From: Pantoea sp. A4
Lineage (GTDB): Bacteria; Pseudomonadota; Gammaproteobacteria; Enterobacterales; Enterobacteriaceae
Assembly (NCBI RefSeq): GCF_000295955.2
Contig: NZ_ALXE01000022.1
Coordinates: forward strand, 124,001 to 188,000
DNA: 64,000 nucleotides
Direction of reading: 5' to 3'
Of this stretch, positions 44,165-52,536 are shown one piece after another. Both the position numbers and the translations under genes were made by a program. Position 1 is the stretch's first letter. Each line of letters starts with the position of its first letter. The notes below the pieces were generated by a model. That model searched no databases and was not told the DNA's origin. It worked only from the letters and a program-made list of their open reading frames with translations.

Positions 44165-46222
44165 TTAAAAGGTCACGTTGACTTTTGCCCACCAGGTCCT
44201 GCCCGGTTCATTGACTGCCGTATTCGCCGAGTAGCCAAAGGCGCTGTTGCCGGCCAGATTGAGATGCTCGCTGTAGTTAACATCAAACAGGTTATCCACC
44301 CCGGTACTGACTTTGACGTTGGATGTGACCCGGTAGGCCAGATTAGCGGAGAACACCGCAAATCCGGCACTGCTGCCAAAGTCTTTGCCCACCACATTCC
44401 CTTCATTGACGGCAACTCGGTGCTGGCTGCTCACCAGTCGCAATAACCCGCCGCTACTCCAGTTACCCGATGCCCAGTTCAGCCCCAGCCTGGCTTCAAG
44501 AGGGGGAATTTGTGGGAGTGGTTGATGGTCGGAGGTATTTTGCGCCCAGGAATACGCCAGGCTGGCGTCGGTTTTCCAGTGGTCAGTGAGCTGATAACTG
44601 AATCCGGCTTCACCGCCCATCAAGGTGGCATTGACGTTGCTGGCCTGGCTGATGGAGGTATTCTGGGGATCATAGAGAAACAGAATATAGTCGCTGACAT
44701 GGCCCAGATATGCGGAAACCCAGGCATTGAGGCGATTGCCGCTGTATTGTGCACCGATATCGAGCTGCGTGGTTTTTTCGCTTTTTACGCTGTCAAACGC
44801 GCTGACATTGCCGCCTGGCCCATAGGTGGGTGAAAACAGTTCCCAGTAGTCGGGAAAGCGTTCGGTATAACCCAGCCCGGCATAGAGCATCAGGGGCACT
44901 TCACTCAGTGTATGTTCCAGACGCACGAAGCCTGCCGGGAGCGTATCGTGTCGGCTGCTCAGGCCAGTGCCGGTAAAATTATCGACGAGGGTGTGGTCAA
45001 GTCGCCCACCGCCAATCACTTTATTCTGCGCCGATGCATACCAGGTCAGTTCACTGAAGACACCATAATCATGGAAACGGGCATCTTTCGACCAGCCGCT
45101 GTCCCCGAGGCTGCGGTGGGTATTCAACTGAGTATCTGCACCACTCTGCAACTGGAAGTCCTGCCATAGCCAGGTTCCCATCATGCGGCCGCCCACGGTT
45201 CTCCGGTCAAGCTGCATGGCCATCGGACTGCTCATATCCATCGACGAGCTGTCAGACATATCCATGGCGGTACTCATACCCGACATGGAAGTAGCGGCTG
45301 GAGAGCGAAGGGTGTAGTTGTCCATGATGTGGTTGGCATAGTTGTAGTAAGCGCTGGCCTCAAACTTATCGAACACCTCGCCGATGTTTGACTTTTCAAA
45401 GCGCACGCCCAGACTTTCCCGCTTGAACTGCGATCCATCCATGCTTCGTCCGGCGTAGCGCGCCTCTCCATTACCCCTGCCTGCGGTCAGTTCCAGCAGC
45501 GTGTCTTTATCGGGCGTCCAGCCAAGAGCAACATCTGTATTCCATTTATCCCACCGGGAAGGGACGCGGCTGCCATTTCCATCCTTATAATCACCGGAAC
45601 GTGATTTATTGCCCGTCAGCCGGATATACCCCTTTTCATTGCCCAGGCTTACGTCCGCATTCTCATCAAAACGGCGATTAGACGCGGCAAGCATGCTGGC
45701 ACTGCCCGTCACGCCGGGCTTATCGAACTGCGGAGGCTGACGATCAAACCGCAGCGTACCCGCTGAATTGCCCGGCCCCCAGAGCACCGTTTCCGGTCCT
45801 TTAATCAGCGTCAGGGTATCGAAACTTTCCGGCGAGATGTATGAAGTGGGGGCATCCATCCTGGCCGGGCAGGCACCCAGCATTTCACTGTTATTCGTCA
45901 GGATCCTCAGACGGGAACCAAACATGCCCCTAAATACCGGGTCGCCGTTGGTACCGCCATTGCGGATCTGTGAGAAGCCGGGGATGGTTTTGAGGTAATC
46001 AGAACCATCGCTGGCAGGCACCGGCTGTCGCGGCGTTTGAAGGTTAGTCACCACCGTCAGGGGTGAAACCACGGGTGCCGTCACGATCATCACCGGGTCT
46101 GTGGATGATACAGGCTGAGCGGGCTGTTCCTCCGCATTTTGAGCAAAGGTCATTCCCGGAAACAGGCAACCGAGCGCCACAGCAAGACTGACGACACGTA
46201 GAGAAAAATGAAACTTATACAT
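44165..46222 (-). CDS. TonB-dependent copper receptor (OprC/NosA family)
   Basis: 685 residues. Signal peptide ending 'PGMTFA', a TonB-box-like 'VMIVTAP' near residue 45, plug domain (55-170) containing 'GACPARMDAPTSYISPESFD', the CxxxM copper motif of OprC, and a beta-barrel ending in Phe ('WWAKVNVTF'). A Met/Ser/Asp-rich loop near residues 310-335 (SMSGMSTAMDMSDSSSMDMS) adds more potential copper ligands. Imports copper across the outer membrane with TonB energy. AGGATAA ribosome site. Upstream 248 bp may hold its own promoter. Confidence 0.93.
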   Translation of the reverse strand: MYKFHFSLRVVSLAVALGCLFPGMTFAQNAEEQPAQPVSSTDPVMIVTAPVVSPLTVVTNLQTPRQPVPASDGSDYLKTIPGFSQIRNGGTNGDPVFRGMFGSRLRILTNNSEMLGACPARMDAPTSYISPESFDTLTLIKGPETVLWGPGNSAGTLRFDRQPPQFDKPGVTGSASMLAASNRRFDENADVSLGNEKGYIRLTGNKSRSGDYKDGNGSRVPSRWDKWNTDVALGWTPDKDTLLELTAGRGNGEARYAGRSMDGSQFKRESLGVRFEKSNIGEVFDKFEASAYYNYANHIMDNYTLRSPAATSMSGMSTAMDMSDSSSMDMSSPMAMQLDRRTVGGRMMGTWLWQDFQLQSGADTQLNTHRSLGDSGWSKDARFHDYGVFSELTWYASAQNKVIGGGRLDHTLVDNFTGTGLSSRHDTLPAGFVRLEHTLSEVPLMLYAGLGYTERFPDYWELFSPTYGPGGNVSAFDSVKSEKTTQLDIGAQYSGNRLNAWVSAYLGHVSDYILFLYDPQNTSISQASNVNATLMGGEAGFSYQLTDHWKTDASLAYSWAQNTSDHQPLPQIPPLEARLGLNWASGNWSSGGLLRLVSSQHRVAVNEGNVVGKDFGSSAGFAVFSANLAYRVTSNVKVSTGVDNLFDVNYSEHLNLAGNSAFGYSANTAVNEPGRTWWAKVNVTF

Positions 46223-46470
46223 AACTTATCCTGATTTTGGCGTGCAACATTCCTGCCCGCTGAAATATTCAGAAGGCATTCTGGCTCTGCCAGGAAAAAA
46301 CAGCCCAATATCAATAACCACGGCATCGTTATTTTGAAACGCCTTACCGGACGATTCGAAATAGGCCTGAATCAGTTTAATTTGATCTTTTTCGGGCGTT
46401 ATTTATCCTGCGCCTGAGCACAATGAGAAATTAACGACATACGACAACGAATAATTATCGCTGATGAAAA

Positions 46471-47019
46471 TCAGTAAGTACTGGAAGGGGGGGCGCGTGG
46501 CTGCGCGATGCCTGGGAAGAACAGTGTGAAGAAGGTGTGTATCCGTTTTGGCGGTGGTATAGCGCTAATGAGGGAAGTCAGCCAGAGAATTGCGGCAAAC
46601 AGGCACAGCATCAGGGGAAGGTGGATCAAGACAAGGCAGTATCCACAGGCAATATCGCCCATCATATCGCCTGCGCCCATCATACCTTGCATGCCTTGCA
46701 TGCCTGGCATCATCGCAGTGCGCATTGACTTAGCCATATGCATGCTCGCGTGCTCGTGCCCCATCGCGTCAGGCATTGACATGTCCATTCCGGCCATATC
46801 ATCCCCCTGCATCTGTCGGGCAGTAGGGCTGGTTTGAACTGCAACAGGACAATGATCGGAAGAGGGGGTTTCGACACAGACATCCATGTTTTCCATTCGC
46901 CGGTGTTCCAGCGTTTTCGACACGATCGGCGCAATAAACAGCATCAGTATCGCAAGGATTGCGATAACGGCGGGTTGTTTATTGCGACAGAGTCGAATGA
47001 GGGAAAACAAATTGTGCAT
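46471..47019 (-). CDS. DUF2946-type protein rich in Met and His
   Basis: 182 residues with an N-terminal membrane segment ('VIAILAILMLFIAPIV'), a Met/His/Asp-rich region (MDMSMPDAMGHEHASMHM, then MMPGMQGMQGMMGAGDMM) and a C-terminal hydrophobic stretch with 'CGYC' ('ACGYCLVLIHLPLMLCLFA'). DUF2946 proteins are commonly next to copper receptors; the Met/His clusters imply Cu(I)/Cu(II) binding in the periplasm. First gene of the locus. Function not established. Confidence 0.8.
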   Translation of the reverse strand: MHNLFSLIRLCRNKQPAVIAILAILMLFIAPIVSKTLEHRRMENMDVCVETPSSDHCPVAVQTSPTARQMQGDDMAGMDMSMPDAMGHEHASMHMAKSMRTAMMPGMQGMQGMMGAGDMMGDIACGYCLVLIHLPLMLCLFAAILWLTSLISAIPPPKRIHTFFTLFFPGIAQPRAPPSSTY

Positions 47020-47445
47020 CCTGCATTGCTGATTCAGATGCAGCAGTGTAAGAAAAAAACGGTCAATTGTTAATATACTTTTTGATAAAGTGAAATATCA
47101 TTTCCCTGTTAACATTATTGAAACATTGCTAGTGGTGAAACCCTCACGCTTTATCTCTCATCATTAAAAACACCCTGTTAAAGGTTCCACTAATATAACC
47201 AAATGCACCACTTGTGGTTAATCGATATTGACCAGAATAAAGTGAAAGGGAATATCGGGATTATTCATCTCTATTCCCGTAATCCACGTAACAGAGGCAG
47301 GGCAGAGTAGCGCTTTTGCTTTCCGGGTAATGCGGGCCCTGAAACACAGCGTATCGAAAGAGACTTGTCAGTCAGAGAAAAGCAGCCGAACGCAGAGGCG
47401 TTTACAACTATGCCGTTGCACCCGCAACGGCACCTGAAGGCAAAA
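47020..47445. other. Intergenic region between the copper locus and the organosulfur locus
   Basis: About 425 bp without a gene. Left part is AT-rich and should hold the leftward copper promoter. At 47411-47432 is a perfect stem-loop TGCCGTTGC-ACCC-GCAACGGCA, about 15 bp past the stop of the leftward ADH-family gene, probably its transcript end. No CueR-type palindrome is visible. Confidence 0.5.
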
Positions 47446-48546
47446 TCACGCAGCCGCGGTGTGTGTCGCTGGTGCTTCTGCTGCGGTCAGCAGGGCATGG
47501 GTCAGCTTCCCGGCATCAATAGTAAACGGCAGTCGGGCGGCAACGTCAGCGGGCAGAGTAAACTTCTGCGCGATCGCGGCAACGTGCTGCGGGCTATCGT
47601 TCACGCCAAGCTGGGCCAGCGTCAGCGGGGTATGGTACTGCTGCAACAGGCGTAACAACGTCTGGCGCAACTCAGGCGCATCGCTGTCCAGCTGGCTCTG
47701 CACCGCCAGCGCAAAACCGACAATCTCGCCGTGCAGCCAGTGATGGTGAACGCCAGGTTCATGCGTGAGCAAATCGTGAATGCGATGGGAAATACCGATG
47801 CGGTCGATCTCATCCACGATGCTGTTGGCTAACCCGGCCAGGGCAATGTTGGCATCAGTTGCCCGCCGCAAGGCTGCGGTATCCAGCCCACGCTCATTAT
47901 CTGCCACCGCTTGTTCACCGATGTCACGCAGGGTGTCAAAGGCGAGCTGCGCCGCATTCACTTTTAAGGTTAAACCCAGGTCGTCGGCACCGTTACGCTG
48001 ATAAGGGGCAAATTCAAACCACTTTGCCAACGCATCAACAATGCCTGCGCGCAGGAAACGCACCGGGGCACGGGCAATGATCGAGCTATCCACCAGTACC
48101 CACTGTGGGAAACGGGTCAGGCGAATGTGACCGTCCTGGCCGCCTTGTGCGTTGTACAGCACCGTCACCGGGGACCAGGCCGCACAGGTTGCCGCGATAG
48201 TGGGCACGGTAATCACCGACAGATCGTCGAGTAATTTGCCGACCGCTTTGGCGCTGTCCAGCACGCGTCCGCCGCCAATACCAACGATCAGCTCCGAACG
48301 TTGACGTTGTGCCTGCTCGGCCAACCCTTCAATGGTGGGAAGGTGGCAAGGCCCGCTGAGAAAATGCACCTGCCAGTGTACCTCAGCCGCTTTCAGGCTG
48401 GCTTCTACCGCTTCCCGCGTCAGGTTCCATGCCGTTGGGCTGGTCAGAATGGTTACGCGACTCGCCAGCGGTTTTACGTATTCGCCTATACGCTGAATAA
48501 TGCCCGCTTCGTGGCGATAATTGTCGGGTGCTTTAATGGCTACCAT
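47446..48546 (-). CDS. Iron-type alcohol dehydrogenase family 2-oxoacid reductase (HcxA/YbdH-like)
   Basis: 366 residues. Nucleotide-binding 'IVGIGGGRVLDSAKAVG' near residue 90 and 'VPTIAATCAAWSPVTVLYN' near 120 are those of E. coli HcxA (YbdH), which reduces 2-oxo acids with NADPH. Metal-site residues are less clear: 'GIVDALAKWFE' (Asp) and His in 'GISHRIHDLL' and 'HHHWLHGEIVGF'. AGGAG ribosome site 7 bases before ATG 48546. In E. coli ybdH is next to ybdL, a methionine aminotransferase; here too an aminotransferase gene is adjacent, upstream in the same operon. Confidence 0.82.
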   Translation of the reverse strand: MVAIKAPDNYRHEAGIIQRIGEYVKPLASRVTILTSPTAWNLTREAVEASLKAAEVHWQVHFLSGPCHLPTIEGLAEQAQRQRSELIVGIGGGRVLDSAKAVGKLLDDLSVITVPTIAATCAAWSPVTVLYNAQGGQDGHIRLTRFPQWVLVDSSIIARAPVRFLRAGIVDALAKWFEFAPYQRNGADDLGLTLKVNAAQLAFDTLRDIGEQAVADNERGLDTAALRRATDANIALAGLANSIVDEIDRIGISHRIHDLLTHEPGVHHHWLHGEIVGFALAVQSQLDSDAPELRQTLLRLLQQYHTPLTLAQLGVNDSPQHVAAIAQKFTLPADVAARLPFTIDAGKLTHALLTAAEAPATHTAAA

Positions 48547-48622
48547 GATGTCACTCCTGTTAAGCGTCGGGCAGCGCACGTGTTCAGCTCACAGGACAGT
48601 GTGAGCCAGCCCTGAAGTTGAA

Positions 48623-49801
48623 TTAACGGAACAGCTTAAGCGCGGCGATACGATCAAAGGCCTCGCCTAGCTCGGCATCGCTCGCCGTCAGGCTGATGCG
48701 GATATATCCTTCACCGCCGGGGCCAAAGCCAGTGCCCGGCACCACCAGCACATGTGCCTGCTGGAGCAGATGTTCAGTCAGTTGCTGGCTGGTAAAGCCC
48801 GGTGGCACTTCCAGCCAGAGGAAAAACGATCCCTGTCCGTGACGTACCGGCCAGCCAAGCTGCGCCAGACGCTGCTCTACCAGGGTACGGCGGCGTGGAT
48901 ACACCGCCAGATGCGGGTCGATATCACTGTCGGCAAGATTCAACGCCACGGTGGCCGCATCCTGCACGGCACCAAACACCGTGCTGTAACTGTGGGTGTG
49001 CAGCTTTTTCAGCGCCTGAATGATCGAGGCGTTACCCACCGCGAAGCCAAAACGCCAGCCCGCCATATTGAAGGTTTTCGACAGGGTATAGGTTTCCACT
49101 CCCCACTCTTTACCGCCTGGCTGGGCCAGCAGGCTGATGGGCGCGCCACCTTCACTGGCACCAATGGCGGCGTAGGCGAAATCATTCAATACCGGTAACT
49201 GGTAACGCTGCGCCCAGGCTAAGGCATCGGCAAACAGTTCCGGCGTGGCGAGCGCACCGGTGGGGTTGTGCGGATAATTCAGCACCAGCAGACCGGCATT
49301 GCGCGCCACTTCTTCCGGCACGCTGTTAAAATCCGGCACAAAATCATTCTCTGCGTTAACCGGAATTCCCCAGAACTGCGCCTGCGCTTGTTTGGCCACA
49401 TTTCGGAAGGTCGGGAAGCACGGATCGGTGGCAATAATGTACTGGCCCGGATTGACCAGCGCGCGCGGCACACCGGTAATCCCGATATGGGAACCGTGAA
49501 ATACGGCGATCTCGGTGTCCGGGTCCAGCGTGACGCCATACTGGCGCTGATAGAAATCCGCAATCGCCTGACGCACCTGCGGTTTGCCCCAGAACGAGGG
49601 ATATTCGTGGTTTTCCGGTCGTCCTACCGCTTCTTGTAATTCGGCGATGATCGCCGCAGGCGCAGGTTGACGCGGACTGCCGCTAGAGAGGTCAATCAGC
49701 GGCTTATTACGGGTATCAATAGCAGCGGCCATTTTTTCCAGCACGCCAAACAGATTACTCGGCAGTTCATTAACTAATTCAGCAGCAGCAAATTGTGGCA
49801 T
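48623..49801 (-). CDS. PLP-dependent class I/II aminotransferase
   Basis: 392 residues. Substrate/PLP motifs: 'IDLSSGSPRQPAP', 'GSHIGITGVPRAL', 'LNYPHNPTGA' with the Asn, 'LNDFAYAA' with Asp-Tyr, catalytic Lys in 'TYTLSKTFNMAGWRFGFAVG' near 240, and terminal Arg in 'GYIRISLTA'. Closest in feel to LL-diaminopimelate/alanine-type aminotransferases; substrate unknown. ATG 49801 chosen by AAGG and by start of homology. Divergent from the first Met-type importer and co-transcribed with the 2-oxoacid reductase, so together they would turn an amino acid into a 2-hydroxy acid. Confidence 0.85.
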   Translation of the reverse strand: MPQFAAAELVNELPSNLFGVLEKMAAAIDTRNKPLIDLSSGSPRQPAPAAIIAELQEAVGRPENHEYPSFWGKPQVRQAIADFYQRQYGVTLDPDTEIAVFHGSHIGITGVPRALVNPGQYIIATDPCFPTFRNVAKQAQAQFWGIPVNAENDFVPDFNSVPEEVARNAGLLVLNYPHNPTGALATPELFADALAWAQRYQLPVLNDFAYAAIGASEGGAPISLLAQPGGKEWGVETYTLSKTFNMAGWRFGFAVGNASIIQALKKLHTHSYSTVFGAVQDAATVALNLADSDIDPHLAVYPRRRTLVEQRLAQLGWPVRHGQGSFFLWLEVPPGFTSQQLTEHLLQQAHVLVVPGTGFGPGGEGYIRISLTASDAELGEAFDRIAALKLFR

Positions 49802-49934
49802 GGTAAAACCTTTTAATACGTGGACAACATCGATTGCTGTCGCGAATGGAATAGGCGTTAACGCATTAAAAACCGCGCTGAGCGACAGCTGCAAGTCCAA
49901 TTCAGATAATCCAAAGCGAATAAATGCATAATCA

Positions 49935-49967
49935 ATTTGCGCACAACCATTGCGTAAATGCGCAAAT
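49935..49967. promoter_or_regulatory. Inverted repeat in the divergent organosulfur promoter
   Basis: Arms ATTTGCGCA (49935-49943) and TGCGCAAAT (49959-49967), perfect 9-bp inverted repeat 15 bp apart, between the aminotransferase and the first binding protein. A third TGCG half lies between them. Placement suits a regulator controlling both directions. Confidence 0.5.
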
Positions 49968-50013
49968 AAAATCCAGGCGGGCTTATGATTTAATCCTCTT
50001 CACCTTCATAACG

Positions 50014-50841
50014 ATGAGTAAAAAGATGAAACAGATGCTATTTCGCACCAGCCTCCTGGTGCTTTTGACGACGGCAGCGATTGCCAGCCAGGCGAATGAC
50101 AATGTGACCAAAACACTGCGTATCGGTTTTAATCCTGGTCCTTATAAAGAGCAGTTTGAACAGGGCGTGGCACCCGAGCTGATTAAACAGGGCTATAAAA
50201 TTGAATACAAAGATTTCAGCGATGGTATTCAGGTCAATGACGCGGTCGATAAAGGCGGTATTGAAGCCAATATTATGCAGCACCCGGTTTATCTGGCCTC
50301 GGTGAACGATCGCCTGGGCATCCATAATATCGGCATTGTCCAGGTTCCGACCCCGCCGATGGGGATCTACTCAAACAGCCAGCAGCAGGTCACTCAACCC
50401 AAAGAGGGGGCGGTGGTTTCGGTGCCGAATCAGCCCTCTAACGAGTACCGGGCAGCGCTGCTTTTGCAGGATCTTGGCTGGCTAAAAGTCGATCCTAAAA
50501 GTGATGCAGCGACCTTCTCACAGCGCAATATCACCGCCAACCCCTACCATATTGTGCTGAAAGAGATGGACAATGCGCAGCAGGTTCGCGCCTTACCCGA
50601 TACCGATTTTGGCGTGATTCAGGGGAATTTTGCCGTCTCCAGCGGCTTAAAACTGGCTTCCGCGTTAAAACTGGAAAATCCACGTTCACAGTTTATTAAC
50701 GTCGTCACCATTGCGGAAAAAAATAAAGACAGCCAGTGGGCGAAAGATATTGTGGCCGGTTATCACTCGGCCGCGTTTAAACACTATATTCTGAGTCATC
50801 ATCAGTACGATGGCTATTTACTGCCTGATTATCTGAAATGA
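50014..50841 (+). CDS. MetQ/NlpA-family binding protein 1 (non-lipoprotein)
   Basis: 275 residues. Signal peptide 'MLFRTSLLVLLTTAAIASQA' without a lipobox Cys, so a free periplasmic protein, unlike MetQ. Mature part 'KTLRIGFNPGPYKEQFEQGVAP' and 'GGIEANIMQHPVYLA' follow NlpA-family layout but the entry motif differs from MetQ itself. ATG 50014 has a weak site; ATG 50026 is possible. ATGA overlap with the ATPase gene. Substrate probably an amino-acid-like sulfur compound. Confidence 0.85.
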   Translation: MSKKMKQMLFRTSLLVLLTTAAIASQANDNVTKTLRIGFNPGPYKEQFEQGVAPELIKQGYKIEYKDFSDGIQVNDAVDKGGIEANIMQHPVYLASVNDRLGIHNIGIVQVPTPPMGIYSNSQQQVTQPKEGAVVSVPNQPSNEYRAALLLQDLGWLKVDPKSDAATFSQRNITANPYHIVLKEMDNAQQVRALPDTDFGVIQGNFAVSSGLKLASALKLENPRSQFINVVTIAEKNKDSQWAKDIVAGYHSAAFKHYILSHHQYDGYLLPDYLK

Positions 50842-51863
50842 GTCAGCCAGCAATTGAATTTCGCGGTGTCAGCAAACAGTTCTCCCGTCAGGGGCAGCAG
50901 GTTAACGCGCTGGAAGATATTTCCCTGACCATTAATCAGGGGGATATTTTTGGCGTGATTGGCTACAGCGGGGCGGGAAAAAGCACCTTGCTCAGGCTGA
51001 TCAACCGGCTGGAAGTACCGACTCAGGGCACGGTCACGCTGGCCGGGGAGACACTCAATGATGTTTCCCCACGGCGATTAAACGCGCTTAAAAAAAACAT
51101 CGGCATGATATTCCAGCATTTTAATCTGCTGAATTCCCGCACGGTATTTCACAATGTCGCGATCCCGCTGATACTGCAAGGCCTGCCCAAGGCGCAAATC
51201 CGCCAACGTGTCGAGGAGTTGTTGACCTTTGTTGACCTGATTGACAAACAGCACAGCTATCCTGATGAGCTCTCCGGCGGACAGAAACAGCGCGTGGGGA
51301 TTGCACGCGCGCTGGCTACCAATCCGGCTGTGCTGCTGTGTGATGAAGCCACCTCCGCGCTGGACCCGCACACCACCGTACAGATTTTACTGCTGCTCCA
51401 GGAGATCAATCGCCGTTATGGCATCACCATCGTGCTGATTACGCATGAGATGTCGGTGATCCAGAAAATTTGCCATCGCGTGGCGGTGTTCGAGCAGGGG
51501 CGAATGGTGGAAGAGGGCAGCGTGCTACAGCTGTTCTCTGCGCCACAGCACCCGGTCACGGCGCGTTTCGTCAGTGCCGTGATTCACGACCAACTGCCAG
51601 AGGCGGTGACGCAGTTCCTGGCCGCCGCCCCGCCAGGCGCGGCGTTGCGACTGGAGTTTATTGGTGAGAGCGCGCGTCAGCCGCTGATCCAGCAGGTGAT
51701 GCAGGCACATGGCATTGAGGTCAATATCCTGTTTGCCAGCATGACCGAAGTGCAACAGACCATCCTCGGTTTCATGATTATCACCCTCAACGGCGAAGCC
51801 GCGGCGATTCAGGCGGCGCGTCACACTCTGCACCAGGCAGGGGTAAGGATCAGCGATGTTTGA
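50838..51863 (+). CDS. MetN-type ABC ATPase 1, with C-terminal NIL domain
   Basis: 341 residues. Walker A '[12 protein letters not shown]' near 39, Q-loop 'FQHFNLLNSRTV', signature '[16 protein letters not shown]' near 142, Walker B '[13 protein letters not shown]'. The last 80 residues ('LRLEFIGES' through 'AGVRISDV') form the ACT-like NIL domain that in MetN binds methionine and shuts transport. So this importer can be feedback-inhibited. Overlaps both neighbours (4 and 8 bp). Confidence 0.93.
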   Translation: MSQPAIEFRGVSKQFSRQGQQVNALEDISLTINQGDIFGVIGYSGAGKSTLLRLINRLEVPTQGTVTLAGETLNDVSPRRLNALKKNIGMIFQHFNLLNSRTVFHNVAIPLILQGLPKAQIRQRVEELLTFVDLIDKQHSYPDELSGGQKQRVGIARALATNPAVLLCDEATSALDPHTTVQILLLLQEINRRYGITIVLITHEMSVIQKICHRVAVFEQGRMVEEGSVLQLFSAPQHPVTARFVSAVIHDQLPEAVTQFLAAAPPGAALRLEFIGESARQPLIQQVMQAHGIEVNILFASMTEVQQTILGFMIITLNGEAAAIQAARHTLHQAGVRISDV

Positions 51864-52524
51864 CTGGATAGATACCGTGGTGACCGGTGAACAGTACCTC
51901 CAGGCGATTCATGACACGCTGGTGATGATTGCCGTTTCGCTGGGATTTGGTGCCCTGTTCGGTGTGCCGCTGGGAATGGCGCTGGTGGTCTGTCGTCCCG
52001 GGGGCATTCACCCGGTGGCGGCGTTACATCGCCTGCTCAATCCGCTGATTAACATTGTGCGATCGCTGCCGTTTATTATCTTACTGATTGCGATTCTGCC
52101 CCTGACGCGTCTGCTGGTGCACACCACCATTGGCACGGCGGGGGCGATTGTGCCGCTGGTGTTCTACATCGCCCCGTATATTGCCCGTCTGGTCGAAAAC
52201 TCACTGCTGGAAGTGGACCCCGGAATTCTGGAGTCTGCCAACGCGATGGGGGCCACGACCTGGCAAACGCTGTGGCACTTTATGTTACCGGAGGCCGCCT
52301 CTTCACTGGTGCTGGCGCTGACCACGGCCACCATCGGCCTGCTGGGGGCCACGGCGATGGCAGGAACGGTAGGCGGCGGCGGAATTGGCGACCTGGCGAT
52401 CACATACGGTTATCAGCGCTTTGATGCCTTTGCCACCTTCAGCACCGCGCTGGCGTTGATTGTGCTTGTTCAACTGCTGCAATCGCTGGGTAACTGGCTG
52501 GCGCGGCGCATTCGCCGTGAATAG
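51856..52524 (+). CDS. MetI-type ABC permease 1
   Basis: 222 residues, five to six hydrophobic helices, EAA loop 'ESANAMGATTWQTLWHFMLPEA' near 130 and 'GGGGIGDLAITYGYQRFD' near 175, both hallmarks of MetI. Overlaps the ATPase gene by 8 bp. The molybdoenzyme gene follows 12 bp later, so uptake and reduction are co-expressed. Confidence 0.93.
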   Translation: MFDWIDTVVTGEQYLQAIHDTLVMIAVSLGFGALFGVPLGMALVVCRPGGIHPVAALHRLLNPLINIVRSLPFIILLIAILPLTRLLVHTTIGTAGAIVPLVFYIAPYIARLVENSLLEVDPGILESANAMGATTWQTLWHFMLPEAASSLVLALTTATIGLLGATAMAGTVGGGGIGDLAITYGYQRFDAFATFSTALALIVLVQLLQSLGNWLARRIRRE

Positions 52525-52536
52525 CGTGGAGGCTAT

